This document shows positions 32,877 through 43,700 of a DNA stretch of 64,000 bases, in pieces. The position numbers and the translations under genes are program-made. The DNA is taken from NCBI GenBank assembly GCA_024693065.1, contig JAILLP010000033.1, positions 62,001-126,000 of the forward strand. The letters run 5' to 3'. Every line of letters starts with the position of its first letter. Position 1 is the first letter of the stretch. The notes beneath the pieces were generated by a model that was given only the letters and a program-made list of their open reading frames with translations, was not told the DNA's origin and searched no databases. The DNA comes from Paludibacteraceae bacterium. GTDB lineage: Bacteria; Bacteroidota; Bacteroidia; Bacteroidales; Paludibacteraceae.

Positions 32877-34286
32877 ATGGGCGGTTTTTTTGGTACAATC
32901 AAAAAAAGTAGTTGTTTGATGGACCTCTTCTATGGAACGGATTACAACTCGCATTTGGGGACGAAACGTGGTGGTATGGCCATTTATGACGAGGAAATCG
33001 GTTTTACTCGAAGCATACATAATCTTGAGAACTCCTACTTCCGCACGAAGTTCGAGCCTAACTTGCCTAAGTTCAAGGGTAACGCGGGTATAGGTGTCAT
33101 CAGCGACACGGATGCGCAGCCGATCCTGATCAACTCCCACTTGGGACGTTTCGCGATCGCCACGATTGCTTGCATCAACAATATTGAGGAATTAGGTAAG
33201 GAACTGTTGGATAAGAAGATGCCTTTCTCGGAGATGAGTTCCGGTAAGATTAACCAGACGGAGTTGATCGCTTTGCTTATTTCCGATGCGGACTCCTTTA
33301 AGGAGGGTATCGAGAACGTCTATAAAAAAATAAAAGGCTCTTGCACCATCATGTTGCTGACGGAGAACGGTATCATCGTAGGCCGTGACAAATTGGGTCG
33401 TCTGCCGGTCATCATCGCCAAGGGTGAGGATGGCTATGCGATCTCCTGCGAGTCCTGCTCTTTCCATAACTTGGGCTATGAGCCTTGCTATAACGTCGGT
33501 CCGGGCGAGATCGTTCAGGTATTCGCCGACCGCTACGAGCAGTTGCGCGCTCCTGGTAAGAAGATGCAGATATGCTCCTTCTTGTGGGTATACTACGGTT
33601 ACCCTGTCAGCACGTATGAGGATAAGAACGTCGATTTCGCCCGCCATGCGGCTGGTTGTCTGATGGGTAAGAAGGATAAGTGTGACGCTGACTATGTGGC
33701 GGCTGTGCCTGATTCGGGTATCGGTTTCGCCATCGGCTACTCCAACGGTAGCGGTATCCCTTACAAGAGGGCTTTGATCAAATATACGCCTACATGGCCT
33801 CGTAGCTTCACCCCTGCTACGCAGGAAATCCGTAAGCTGGTCGCCAAGATGAAACTGATTCCGAACAAGCAACTGTTGGAGGGCAGCCGTGTGATTTTCT
33901 GTGATGACTCTATCGTTCGCGGAACGCAATTGTCTGATAATGTGTCGGCTTTGTATGGATACGGAGCGAAGGAGGTTCACATGAGAATTTCTTGTCCTCC
34001 GTTGATTTATCCATGCGAATTTCTTAACTTCGCCTCCAAGAACAGCGAATTGGATTTGATCACAAGACGTATCATTAAGAAGTTCGAGGGTGCGCACGAT
34101 AAGAATTTGCAGAAGTACCAGACGACGGATTCTCCGGAATACAAGAAGATGGTCGAGGATATCCGCTCCACTTTCAACCTCACATCCTTGAGGTTCTGCA
34201 CGGTGGAGGATTTGGTCGAGGCGATCGGCTTGCCTAAGGAGCAGGTTTGTACCCACTGTTTCGACGGCTCCAGCTACTTCGATTAA
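32877..34286 (+). CDS. Amidophosphoribosyltransferase-like protein without the N-terminal cysteine
   Basis: 469 residues with PurF architecture: an N-terminal Ntn-type glutamine amidotransferase domain (residues 1 to about 230) and a phosphoribosyltransferase domain with the PRPP loop VIFCDDSIVRGTQLSD. Authentic PurF starts MCG, the Cys becoming the glutaminase nucleophile; here the sequence is MGGFFGTI, so residue 2 is Gly and Gln-dependent activity by the normal mechanism is not expected. The C-terminal domain ends in CTHCFDGSSYFD. Such PurF paralogues exist in Bacteroidales; they may use ammonia or another substrate. Start at ATG 32877, 2 bases after the exonuclease stop. Confidence 0.88.
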   Translation: MGGFFGTIKKSSCLMDLFYGTDYNSHLGTKRGGMAIYDEEIGFTRSIHNLENSYFRTKFEPNLPKFKGNAGIGVISDTDAQPILINSHLGRFAIATIACINNIEELGKELLDKKMPFSEMSSGKINQTELIALLISDADSFKEGIENVYKKIKGSCTIMLLTENGIIVGRDKLGRLPVIIAKGEDGYAISCESCSFHNLGYEPCYNVGPGEIVQVFADRYEQLRAPGKKMQICSFLWVYYGYPVSTYEDKNVDFARHAAGCLMGKKDKCDADYVAAVPDSGIGFAIGYSNGSGIPYKRALIKYTPTWPRSFTPATQEIRKLVAKMKLIPNKQLLEGSRVIFCDDSIVRGTQLSDNVSALYGYGAKEVHMRISCPPLIYPCEFLNFASKNSELDLITRRIIKKFEGAHDKNLQKYQTTDSPEYKKMVEDIRSTFNLTSLRFCTVEDLVEAIGLPKEQVCTHCFDGSSYFD

Positions 34287-34340
34287 TTCGGGTCGCTGAC
34301 CGTAGTCGCTTTAGAGATATATTATCTAATTTACGGTTGT

Positions 34341-36020
34341 ATGAACATGGATAAAATCATTATTTACCAAGTGCTTCCGAGACTCTTCGGAAACCAGAAC
34401 AAAAGTTTGGTGGAGAATGGCGACCTTTCTCAGAATGGTTGCGGTAAACTCAGTGATTTTACCGATGAGCGATTACGTAACATCCGTGATCTGGGCGCCA
34501 CACACATCTGGTATACGGGTGTCATCGAACATGCCACCCAAACGGACTATAGCAAGTATGGCATACGCAAGGACCATCCCGCTGTCGTCAAGGGCAAGGC
34601 GGGTTCTCCCTATGCGATCAAAGATTATTATGATATAGACCCCGACTTGGCTACGAAGGTGGAGAACCGTAGGAAAGAGTTCGCTGACCTGGTGAAACGT
34701 ACCCATAAGGCGGGCTTGAAGGTCATCATGGACTTCGTTCCGAATCACGTGGCCCGACAGTATTTCTCCGATGCGAAACCGAAGGGCGTCAGAGACTTGG
34801 GTGAGGATGACGTGAAGGAGGTGTTTTTCTCGAACCAAAATAATTTCTATTACCTTGTCGACCAGCCATTCGCAGGCCACATGGACCTCTATGCGGGTGA
34901 GAAGGAACCTTACACGGAAATGCCTTGCAAGGTGACGGGTAATGATTTCTTTTCCAATAATCCGGGTATCTACGAGTGGTATGAGACGGTCAAACTGAAC
35001 TATGGCATTGACTATCGGAATGGACATTCCCGTGATTTTGTGCCTAGACCGGACACTTGGCAAAAGATGCTCGACATCCTCTTGTACTGGTGTGGTTTGG
35101 GGGTTGACGGATTTCGTTGCGATATGGCGGAGATGGTGCCTGTCGAGTTCTGGAGTTGGGTGATTCCTTCTGTTAAGGAGAAATATCCGGAATTGATCTT
35201 TATCGCGGAGACGTATGACCCGTCACAATACAGAAGCTTCATCTTCGACGGTAAGTTCGATTACTTGTACGATAAGGTGGGACTCTATGATACGCTTCGT
35301 GGCATCATGTGCAATGAAAACTCCTGCCATGCTGTGACGGATTGTTGGCAGCGGCTTTCTGGCATTGATCCTCATATGCTGAATTTCCTTGAGAACCATG
35401 ACGAACAACGTGTCGCCTCCGATTTCTTCGCTTCCGATGCGTTGAAGGGTAGACCTGCCATGATCATAGCCTCTTGCATCAATACGGGGCCGATCATGCT
35501 CTATTTTGGTCAGGAACTGGGTGAGAAGGCGATGGACAAGGCTGGTTTCAGTGGCATCGACGGGCGCACCACGATATTCGATTATTGGGCGGTTCCAACC
35601 ATCCAGCGTTGGCTGGCGGGAAAATCGACCAAGGAGGAGAGTGACCTGCGCTCTTTTTATGCTTCTCTGCTCAATGTCTGCAAGAAGGAGAAGGCGATCG
35701 CTGACGGTTCCTTCTTCGATTTGACTTATGCTAACTTTAATAATCCGGACTATAACACACATAAGCAGTATGCTTTCTTCCGTAAGTATGGTAAAGAGTG
35801 CATCCTGATTGTGGTCAACTTCGAAAACAATGATGTGAAGCTGAAAGTCAATATTCCACAACACGCGTTCGATGTTTTGCAAATGCCTGATGATGGGAAG
35901 GATCGGTCTTTTACTGATTTGTTATCAGGAAATCGATTTAAACAAAAAATGTCATTTAATGCCCCTTTCTCCGTTGATGTCAAACAAAACGACGGCGTGG
36001 TGTTGAAATTTGTTTTGTGA
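34341..36020 (+). CDS. GH13 family alpha-amylase-type glycoside hydrolase
   Basis: 559 residues, no signal peptide, so cytoplasmic. GH13 motifs in order: MDFVPNHVAR (region I), GVDGFRCDMAEMV (region II, nucleophile Asp), LIFIAETYDP (region III, acid/base Glu) and FLENHDEQR (region IV, Asp). The C-terminal 100 residues are the usual beta domain. It hydrolyses or rearranges alpha-glucans such as maltodextrin or glycogen. Start ATG 34341 or 34347. Confidence 0.95.
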   Translation: MNMDKIIIYQVLPRLFGNQNKSLVENGDLSQNGCGKLSDFTDERLRNIRDLGATHIWYTGVIEHATQTDYSKYGIRKDHPAVVKGKAGSPYAIKDYYDIDPDLATKVENRRKEFADLVKRTHKAGLKVIMDFVPNHVARQYFSDAKPKGVRDLGEDDVKEVFFSNQNNFYYLVDQPFAGHMDLYAGEKEPYTEMPCKVTGNDFFSNNPGIYEWYETVKLNYGIDYRNGHSRDFVPRPDTWQKMLDILLYWCGLGVDGFRCDMAEMVPVEFWSWVIPSVKEKYPELIFIAETYDPSQYRSFIFDGKFDYLYDKVGLYDTLRGIMCNENSCHAVTDCWQRLSGIDPHMLNFLENHDEQRVASDFFASDALKGRPAMIIASCINTGPIMLYFGQELGEKAMDKAGFSGIDGRTTIFDYWAVPTIQRWLAGKSTKEESDLRSFYASLLNVCKKEKAIADGSFFDLTYANFNNPDYNTHKQYAFFRKYGKECILIVVNFENNDVKLKVNIPQHAFDVLQMPDDGKDRSFTDLLSGNRFKQKMSFNAPFSVDVKQNDGVVLKFVL

Positions 36021-36119
36021 TTATCATCGTGTGTGATTTCGCTTGTTTGGCGTTCTAATTGTAAAGTGTTACATTTGCGCGGATTTTGGCAATGCACATT
36101 GTCGCAAAATGTTGTTAAT

Positions 36120-36314
36120 ATGGTAAATAATTTTAAATTTTGGGTTGGGTTGGCTTTGTTGTCTGGTTCGATTCTTTCGTCATTCTCTTCTTGTACGGCT
36201 AGTACTACTGACTGCGAATGCAAGTCGAAGAATACGGTCACTCAATTCTATGATCAAGAGGGAGACTGTTCCGATTTGGAGGATTCCAGTGATATGGAAT
36301 GCACCGCAATGTAG
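36120..36314 (+). CDS. Small lipoprotein
   Basis: 64 residues from ATG 36120. Signal peptide VGLALLSGSILSSFSSC with lipobox FSSC at Cys25, then a Cys- and Asp-rich tail (TTDCECKSKNTVTQFYDQEGDCSDLEDSSDMEC). No family recognised. It ends 2 bases before a MauE/thioredoxin-type gene, so the cysteines may be a redox partner site; this is inference. Confidence 0.6.
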   Translation: MVNNFKFWVGLALLSGSILSSFSSCTASTTDCECKSKNTVTQFYDQEGDCSDLEDSSDMECTAM

Positions 36315-36316
36315 TT

Positions 36317-37213
36317 ATGCCATATAAGACGAAGACTCTTTTTTTATGTAGATCGTTGGCGGGTGTCATATTCATTTTGTCCGCCATCTTGAAGTTCTTA
36401 TCGGTCGATTCATTCGAATTATACATCTATGGGCTTGACTGGTTCAGTCTAGCCGTGTCTTCATTTTTAGCCCGCGCATTGCTCTTCGCCGAAATGTCTT
36501 TGGGCATATGCCTCCTCATTGGACTATATGGACGGTTGGCTTCGAGGCTCTCCTCCGCTTTACTGCTCCTATTCACCGTTTTCCTGATTTATTTAGCCAC
36601 TACAGGTCAAGGGGACAACTGCCATTGTTTCGGTGACTTTGTTGAAATGGATCCGCTGGAGTCTATGGGGAAGAACGTTCTTTTGGGCGTTTTTATCTTC
36701 CTAGGCTGGAACCTGGAGGATTGGCGGGCGAGTTGGCGCCCTGCGTTGTTGACCGTCGTATTGGTGGGTTCCTTGGTCTTCGCCTTCGTGCTCAAGGCTC
36801 CGTACGGATTCGGGACGAAGAACGTCGGTTATTCCTCCGACGATTATGCGCAACTCGTTTCGCAGCATCCTGAGTTGAAGGGAAATGGCAAGAAGATCCT
36901 GGCGTTTGTCAGCACTGGTTGCAAACATTGTAAGATGGCTTCCCGTAAACTGAACATCGCCTTGCATCGTGCCGGTGTCTCTCTTGAACCTGTGCATTGG
37001 TTCGTCATCGGAGACTCTGTCCGTTTCCAGACGTTCCTCGAGGAGACGGAAGTGGTTCCTTTTCGCTATGATTTCCTTCCTCCAAGGGATTTCCTGAAAA
37101 TAACTCAAGGCACCCTTCCTCTCATCCTACTGACGGAGGATGGGAAAGTGTCGAAGGTCATGAGCAATGCCACATTTAATGAAAATGATATTGTCAAATT
37201 TGTAAAAGAATAA
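36317..37213 (+). CDS. DoxX/MauE-like membrane protein with thioredoxin-like C-terminus
   Basis: 298 residues from ATG 36317, which follows the upstream stop; ATG 36299 would overlap it. Residues 1-160 have four or more membrane helices with a conserved NCHCFGDFV motif as in MauE/DoxX-type proteins. The rest is a periplasmic thioredoxin-like part with [14 protein letters not shown] (CKHC redox pair) and [14 protein letters not shown] (cis-Pro-like loop). It probably passes electrons or thiol equivalents across the inner membrane. hisA follows after 2 bases. Confidence 0.82.
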   Translation: MPYKTKTLFLCRSLAGVIFILSAILKFLSVDSFELYIYGLDWFSLAVSSFLARALLFAEMSLGICLLIGLYGRLASRLSSALLLLFTVFLIYLATTGQGDNCHCFGDFVEMDPLESMGKNVLLGVFIFLGWNLEDWRASWRPALLTVVLVGSLVFAFVLKAPYGFGTKNVGYSSDDYAQLVSQHPELKGNGKKILAFVSTGCKHCKMASRKLNIALHRAGVSLEPVHWFVIGDSVRFQTFLEETEVVPFRYDFLPPRDFLKITQGTLPLILLTEDGKVSKVMSNATFNENDIVKFVKE

Positions 37214-37215
37214 CC

Positions 37216-37938
37216 ATGATAGAGATTATACCAGCCATTGACATCATCGACGCTAAGTGCGTCCGCCTCTCCCAAGGAGATTACGAGCAAAAGAAAGTCT
37301 ATAACGAGAACCCTTTGGAGGTGGCGAAAATGTTCGAGGCCGCGGGTATCCAACGTTTGCACTTGGTGGACCTGGACGGCGCGAAGGCGCAGCACATCGT
37401 GAACTATAGGGTGCTGGAGTCCATCGCTACGCATACGAGCCTCACCATCGACTTCGGTGGCGGTCTGAAGAGCGACGAGGACTTGCGCATCGCCTTCGAG
37501 AGCGGTGCGAAGATGATCACAGGCGGTAGCATCGCAGTGAAGAAGCCGGACGTCTTCTCTTCGTGGATCGAGAAGTTCGGCTCGGAGCGTATTATCCTTG
37601 GGGCGGACGTCAAGAACGAGAAGATCGCCGTGGGTGGTTGGATCGAGACGACCGATGCGGACCTGTTGCCTTTTGTGGAGAAGTTCAAGGCGCAGGGTGT
37701 GGACAAGGTGATCTGCACCGACATCAGCAAGGACGGTATGTTGCAGGGACCATCCATCGAACTCTACAAGAAGATCTTGGAACAATTCCCGGACCTCTAC
37801 CTGATCGCCAGCGGAGGCGTAAGTTCCATGGCGGACATTGAGGCGCTGCAGGAGGCGAATGTACCCGCCGTCATCACGGGGAAGGCCATCTATGAGGGCC
37901 GGATCACGATGGCTGATTTGACGAAATTCATCGGGTAA
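37216..37938 (+). CDS. hisA: ProFAR isomerase, histidine biosynthesis
   Basis: 240 residues, the normal length. (beta/alpha)8 barrel with both phosphate sites and catalytic Asp residues: [20 protein letters not shown] (first Asp), [30 protein letters not shown] and [13 protein letters not shown] (second Asp), ASGGVSS. It converts ProFAR to PRFAR. It is not with other his genes; hisI is 20 kb away, and the gene appears coupled to the MauE-like gene. Confidence 0.95.
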   Translation: MIEIIPAIDIIDAKCVRLSQGDYEQKKVYNENPLEVAKMFEAAGIQRLHLVDLDGAKAQHIVNYRVLESIATHTSLTIDFGGGLKSDEDLRIAFESGAKMITGGSIAVKKPDVFSSWIEKFGSERIILGADVKNEKIAVGGWIETTDADLLPFVEKFKAQGVDKVICTDISKDGMLQGPSIELYKKILEQFPDLYLIASGGVSSMADIEALQEANVPAVITGKAIYEGRITMADLTKFIG

Positions 37939-38070
37939 AACCATCAGAAGAAGTGACAGACCGCTTCACGCCTAATGCGTTCGCCAAGTGGGTTTGTTTG
38001 CCTCCCGCTATTTGTGGGACCGTGATTTTTATGTAATTTCGCGTATTTAAGGATAAGAAGAAGTTTTGTT

Positions 38071-39480
38071 GTGAAAGAATATATAAACAATAATATTTTC
38101 AAGTCGATTTCCGAGGTGGCGGACAAGAAGGGCGTGGAGTGCTACGTGATAGGCGGTTTTGTGCGCGACATCTTCCTGAAGCGTCCCTCGAACGATATTG
38201 ATGTGGTGGTGGTCGGTAGCGGCATCGAGGTGGCGGAGGCTTTCCACAAGAAATGGAAGGGAAGCACGTTGGCTGTCTTCAAGAACTTCGGTACCGCCCA
38301 GGTGAAACGGGGCGATATGGAGGTGGAGTTCGTCGGCGCCAGGAAAGAGTCGTACCGGGAGGATTCCCGCAAACCCATCGTCGAGGACGGCACGCTGGAG
38401 GATGACCAGAACCGTCGCGACTTCACCATCAATGCATTGGCCATCTGTCTGAACGAGAAGCGTTTCGGAGAACTGGTGGACCCGTTCGGAGGCATGGAGG
38501 ATATCCGCAACATGATTATCCGCACTCCGCTCGACCCGGACATCACCTTTAGTGACGACCCGCTTCGCATGATGCGTTGCATACGTTTCGCCACCCAATT
38601 GCGCTTCTTCATCGATGCGAACACCTTTGACGCTATCTGTCGCATGAAGGAGCGTATCTCCATCATCTCGAAGGAGCGTATCGTAGATGAACTGAATAAA
38701 ATCATGGCTTCGTCACGGCCGTCCGTGGGTTTCGACCTGCTGGAGCGTTGTGGCTTGCTGGAACTCATATTGCCCGAGATCCATAGGCTTTGCGGCGTGG
38801 AGGAAAAGGAGGGTAGGGGACATAAGGATAACTTCCTGCATACGATGCAAGTGCTGGACGCCGTGGCGGAGCAATCCGACGACCTTTGGTTGCGCTGGGC
38901 GGCCCTCTTCCATGACGTGGCGAAACCCGTCACGAAGAAGTGGGACAATCGGATCGGTTGGACATTCCATAACCATAACTACGTGGGCGCCAAGATGATC
39001 CCTAAGATTTTCACCCGCATGAAACTCCCGCTGAACGAGCACATGAAGTTCGTCCAGAAGATGGTGGAGCTCCATATGCGTCCCATCTCCCTGGTGGAGG
39101 AGACCGTGACCGACTCCGCTGTCCGTCGTTTGCTTTTTGACGCGGGTGACGACATTGATGCGCTGATGATCCTTTGCGACGCCGACATCACCTCCAAGAA
39201 CGCCGACAAGGTGCGTCGGTACCGTGATAACTTCCGCATCGTGCGCGAGAAACTGAAGGAGATCGAGGAGAAAGACCGTGTGCGCAATTTCCAGCCGCCT
39301 ATCACGGGCGAGGAGATCATGCGCATCTTCGACCTCACCCCTTGCCGCGCCATCGGAGACATCAAGACGGCCATCAAGGACGCTATCCTGGATGGTATCA
39401 TTCCGAACGAGTACGAACCCGCCTACCATTTCATGATCGAGAAGGCGAAGGAGCTCGGACTTACTCCCAAGGAGGCGTAA
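38071..39480 (+). CDS. CCA tRNA nucleotidyltransferase / poly(A) polymerase family with HD domain
   Basis: 469 residues from GTG 38071. Nucleotidyltransferase motif VIGGFVRDIFLKRPSNDIDVVVV (DxD), then RRDFTINALAICL, DPLRMMRCIRFATQ and ISKERIVDEL, the ERxxxEL-type nucleotide-recognition helix. A C-terminal HD phosphohydrolase domain (HDNFLHTMQ-like GHKDNFLHTMQVLD, LFHDVAKP) is present, as in HD-containing CCA-adding enzymes. It adds or repairs the 3' CCA of tRNAs; the tRNA-Thr in this window does not encode CCA. Confidence 0.93.
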   Translation: MKEYINNNIFKSISEVADKKGVECYVIGGFVRDIFLKRPSNDIDVVVVGSGIEVAEAFHKKWKGSTLAVFKNFGTAQVKRGDMEVEFVGARKESYREDSRKPIVEDGTLEDDQNRRDFTINALAICLNEKRFGELVDPFGGMEDIRNMIIRTPLDPDITFSDDPLRMMRCIRFATQLRFFIDANTFDAICRMKERISIISKERIVDELNKIMASSRPSVGFDLLERCGLLELILPEIHRLCGVEEKEGRGHKDNFLHTMQVLDAVAEQSDDLWLRWAALFHDVAKPVTKKWDNRIGWTFHNHNYVGAKMIPKIFTRMKLPLNEHMKFVQKMVELHMRPISLVEETVTDSAVRRLLFDAGDDIDALMILCDADITSKNADKVRRYRDNFRIVREKLKEIEEKDRVRNFQPPITGEEIMRIFDLTPCRAIGDIKTAIKDAILDGIIPNEYEPAYHFMIEKAKELGLTPKEA

Positions 39481-39515
39481 TGACTTGAATTTTAACCACT
39501 CATATTCTTTTTATT

Positions 39516-39701
39516 ATGGACATAGAACACATCATAGAACATGGGAAGGTTTTCCGTAAATCGTCCGATAACGATAACAATAAGAGCACCAAGGTGAAGA
39601 CCAAGGCGAAGAAGACCTCCTACATCAAGGGGGCGCATGGCTCCGATTCCGCCAAGATGAAGGCGGAGTATCGCAGGAAAAGAGCGAATCGACATAAATA
39701 A
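39516..39701 (+). CDS. Small basic protein of unknown function
   Basis: 61 residues, strongly basic in the second half (KVKTKAKKTSYIKGAHGSDSAKMKAEYRRKRANRHK), likely nucleic-acid- or ribosome-associated. No family recognised. It fits neatly between cca and the epimerase gene on the same strand, which supports a real gene. Confidence 0.6.
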   Translation: MDIEHIIEHGKVFRKSSDNDNNKSTKVKTKAKKTSYIKGAHGSDSAKMKAEYRRKRANRHK

Positions 39702-39721
39702 TCCTATTAAAATTTATAAGT

Positions 39722-40750
39722 ATGAATGTTTTATTTATTGGTGGAACAGGCACCATCAGCATGGCGATCACGAAAAGGTTGGCGGCTGAGGGGCATCAAT
39801 TGTTCCTGTTGAACCGTGGCAATCGTTCGGTTCAACTTCCTGACAATGTGAAGTCCATTCGTGTGAATGATGTGAATGACGAGGCTGAGGTGAAGGCCAA
39901 AATCGCCGGCATGAAGTTCGATGTGGTCTGTGACTTCATCATCTTCCACAAGGAGCAGGCAGAGCGTGACTTCCGTCTCTTCGCAGGGAAGACGAATCAG
40001 TTCATCTTCATCAGCAGCGCCTCTGCTTACCATAAGCCGTTGGCCTCCTACTTGATTACGGAGGGGACGACACTAGCGAACCCTTATTGGCTGTACTCCA
40101 GGGAGAAGATCGAATGTGAGGAGTTCTTCCTCGACCAATACTGTCAGACGGGTTTCCCGATTACGATCGTACGCCCGAGCCACACCTATGATGAGCGTTC
40201 CGTGCCGTTGGGCGTGCATGGCGACAAGGGTAGCTGGCAGGTCGTGAAACGCATGTTGGAGGGGAAACCGGTCATCATCCAAGGCGATGGCACCTCTCTG
40301 TGGACCATGACGCACAACAGCGATTTCGCCAAGGCCTTCGTGGGCTTGATGGGCAATCCGCATGCGATAGGGGAGGCCTTTCAAATCACTTCGGACGAGA
40401 CCCTGACGTGGAACCAGATATACAAATCCATCGCGCAGGCGTTGGGCGTGGAGCTGAAACCCTACTATGTCTCCTCCGAGTTCTTGGCGGAAGTCGGGCA
40501 TTATGACTTGTTGGGTAGCTTGGTCGGTGACAAATCCAACTCGGTCGTTTTCGATAACACGAAACTGAAAAGAGCGGTGCCCGATTATGTCACGAGCGTC
40601 CCATTCTCCAAGGGCGTGAAGCAAACTATTGATTACGTTCTCGCCCATCCGGAGTGCCAATGCCCCGATCCGGAGTTCGATTTATGGTGCGACAGCATAA
40701 TTGATTCTTTGGAAAAGGCAAAAAAAGAGTTAAAAAAGTTATCTTTGTAA
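39722..40750 (+). CDS. NAD-dependent epimerase/dehydratase (extended SDR)
   Basis: 342 residues. Rossmann motif IGGTGTISMAI (GxxGxxS), FIFISSASAYHKP with the active-site serine, and YSREKIECEEFF (YxxxK). The C-terminal part binds the substrate (VRPSHTYDERSVP). It resembles mRNA-binding/CSP41-like atypical SDRs and sugar-nucleotide epimerases; the substrate is not identifiable. Confidence 0.9.
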   Translation: MNVLFIGGTGTISMAITKRLAAEGHQLFLLNRGNRSVQLPDNVKSIRVNDVNDEAEVKAKIAGMKFDVVCDFIIFHKEQAERDFRLFAGKTNQFIFISSASAYHKPLASYLITEGTTLANPYWLYSREKIECEEFFLDQYCQTGFPITIVRPSHTYDERSVPLGVHGDKGSWQVVKRMLEGKPVIIQGDGTSLWTMTHNSDFAKAFVGLMGNPHAIGEAFQITSDETLTWNQIYKSIAQALGVELKPYYVSSEFLAEVGHYDLLGSLVGDKSNSVVFDNTKLKRAVPDYVTSVPFSKGVKQTIDYVLAHPECQCPDPEFDLWCDSIIDSLEKAKKELKKLSL

Positions 40751-40791
40751 AGTGAAATTTTTTTTGAACAATATAAAGGGCTAGTATTTGT

Positions 40792-43700
40792 ATGAGAAAC
40801 CAGATGATAAGGAAAGTCTTGCTAGGGATGCTGCTGGGCGTCATAGGGGGAGCCTTATCTGTTTCTCAGGCAATTCCCTACAATGGATGTCCCGATTTCA
40901 TGGACATCTCCGCCTCCTATGTGGACTTCTATACGGGTATGACCGACAACCCCTTTGAGGATTTAGGTATCAATCCGAAACGACATCATCTGAACGAAGA
41001 GCAGGGGTATGATCCCCATACCGGTAACAAACTGAAGCTCATCCCTGATGGAGAGTCGAAGTCCATCCGTTTGGGCAATGACAGTATCGGAGGCGAGTCG
41101 GAGGCGGTCGTGTACCACTACATCGTTGATCCGGACAATTCCCTATTGTTCGTCAATTTTGCCGTGGTGATGGAGGACCCCGGACATGAATTCGCTTTCC
41201 AGCCACGCTTCGTCATCCGTGTCACAGACAAGGATGGCAAGTTGGTGAATGATTGTTCCGTTTATGATGTCACCGCCGCCGCTGGACTAGAGGGATTCCA
41301 GGATTTCTCGTACTCCGAGGGCGACGAGTATCACATGGTCCGATGGCGGGATTGGTCGAAGATAGGCCTCGATCTAACTCCATTTGTCGGTCAGGAGGTG
41401 CAGGTCCAGTTCATCACGTACGACTGTTTCCTTTTCGGACATTACGGGTACGCCTATTTCACCGCCTCCTGTGCGCCTAACAAACTGAGCATAGACGTGT
41501 GTGAGGGGGCTAGCTTTTCCTTGGCTGCGCCGGAAGGATTCCCTTCTTATCGTTGGGACAATGGAGACACGACGCGAGTCTCGACCCGTACCTTTAATGG
41601 GGGAGACATGAACATATACTGCGAAATCACTTCGGCGACGGGCTGTCAATTTATTCAGAGCGCTTACGTCACCGACTCCTATGCTGGTGGAGACATTACC
41701 ATTCGGGACACCATCTGCCAAGGGGAATCCTATAGTCTCTACAATTTTGATTTGCCTCCACAGATGAAAGTGGGCACGTTTGGATTTACTAACTTAATCG
41801 CTAATCCCGCCACATGCTCCGCTTCCGCTATGGTCAACCTCGAATTGACCGTTCTGCAAAAATATTTCCCTGTCAATGTTTATATCTGCGAGGGGGAGGA
41901 CTATGTCGAAAATGGATTTCACATTATACAACCTCCTGCGGGTGTCTTGACGGACACGCTGAAATTCGAGCGGAGCAGGCAGCGTTGTGATAGTATCGTC
42001 TGTCTTCGTCTAGTGGTCAACGACACCAAAAACCTTTCCAACGAGTTGAAGGGTGAACTCCACCCTTGTACCAACCAGGTCGTCACCTATTCTTCGGAAC
42101 TGGAAGATAATCTTTCCCAATACAAGTGGGACCTTCCTGCCAATGTGAAGGTAGTCAGCGGAGAACATTCCCCGCAAATCGCCCTCTATTTCACTTCTGA
42201 CGAACCGGCGACGTTGACGCTGATCGGTGAGAACGGGTGCGGAACAAGTGCGTCGCCTTACACCGTCTATCCGTATGCTTCCTACCACGAAATCGTCTCC
42301 GATACGGTATGTCAGGGGGAAAGCTATAGCATGGGAAGCATCTCTTTGGGCAAGCAGGAAAAATCTGGCTTCTTCACATCCACCCATTCCTTCCGGACGC
42401 AGAAAGGGTGTGACAGTACCATCGTGCTGCAGCTGACGGTATTGCCTATTCCAGCGGTTACGTTTGAGGTCTCTCCTAACAAGGGCATTCATTGCGACTC
42501 GTCCATGCTTCGGCTCTCCGTCAAGAGCTCCGGCAGTACCCTCATTTATCATCAGTGCGATCCCTCACCAGTCTCCATCGGTGATGTATACTGCTCCGAC
42601 GGCTCGTTCGTGAGCATAGATTCCTTCCAAGCGTCAGGCAAACAGGCGGAGGGTGTTGTGTACCATTACGACGACACGGAGGGGTACGCTTATGTGGTAT
42701 ATCTGTTTGAACCATCCCAAGAACTGCGATGGAGTACTGTCTACTATGATATACCAGCATTGGAGAACCAACAGTATCTTCCGAATTTGTTGGATGATAT
42801 GGATGGGTACGGTCACACCGCTTTGATCAGGGGAACGGGTGATGCAGATGAATACCCGCTTGCCTGGTCTGCCGATTTGGAACATGGATGGTATATCCCT
42901 GCGATAGGGGAACTTCGGAAAATGTTCGGGTCCGTCAGCCTCTTGAACGCCTCGCTGAACCGCTTGGGCGGAGATACCATCTTTCATAACAATTACGACG
43001 CTTTCCAAAATGATCGGTTCTATTATTATTTCTCAAGTAGCGAATACGGCGACGATAAGGTTTGTTGCGTAAAATGGGACCTCTTCATATATGCGATATC
43101 TAAAAAAAGTTATTTGACTACCAGATACTCCCGCAAAGTGAAGCTCTCGAATTGGGCTCAGCCGAAATATAAGATGGGTGATGTGGTCACTAACGCGGAT
43201 GGCTCGCAAGGAATTGTCCTTTATGTCAGCCCGGACGGAAAAACGGGTACGATGATCTCCATGGAGGATATCGACTCTATTCATATCCAGAACACTTTGG
43301 ATACTCTTGCGGATATCTTAATGACGCAGGTGGATGACCGCTTGTACACTTCACATGGCTATGAGTGTACACGGAAATACCGCGAATTGGGGGACTCCTC
43401 GCAATATCCCGCCGCATGGGCGGTTGACTTCGAGAACGGGTGGTACATCCCAACCCGTGCGGAGATGAATTTCCTCTATTCCAATTTGACACTGTTGGAC
43501 TCTGTACTTTATGAGAATAATGGAACCAATTTCTCCGCCGAAGCTTATTGGACTTGTGATGTTTCATCGCATCCTTATGGATATGTCATCTCTATACCGC
43601 AAGGCAATTTCGATTACGCTTGGCTGACGGAGGATTTGTACATCCGACCGATGCGTCAATTTACTGTCTGTGAGGATTATACGGAGTATGAGGATACCAC

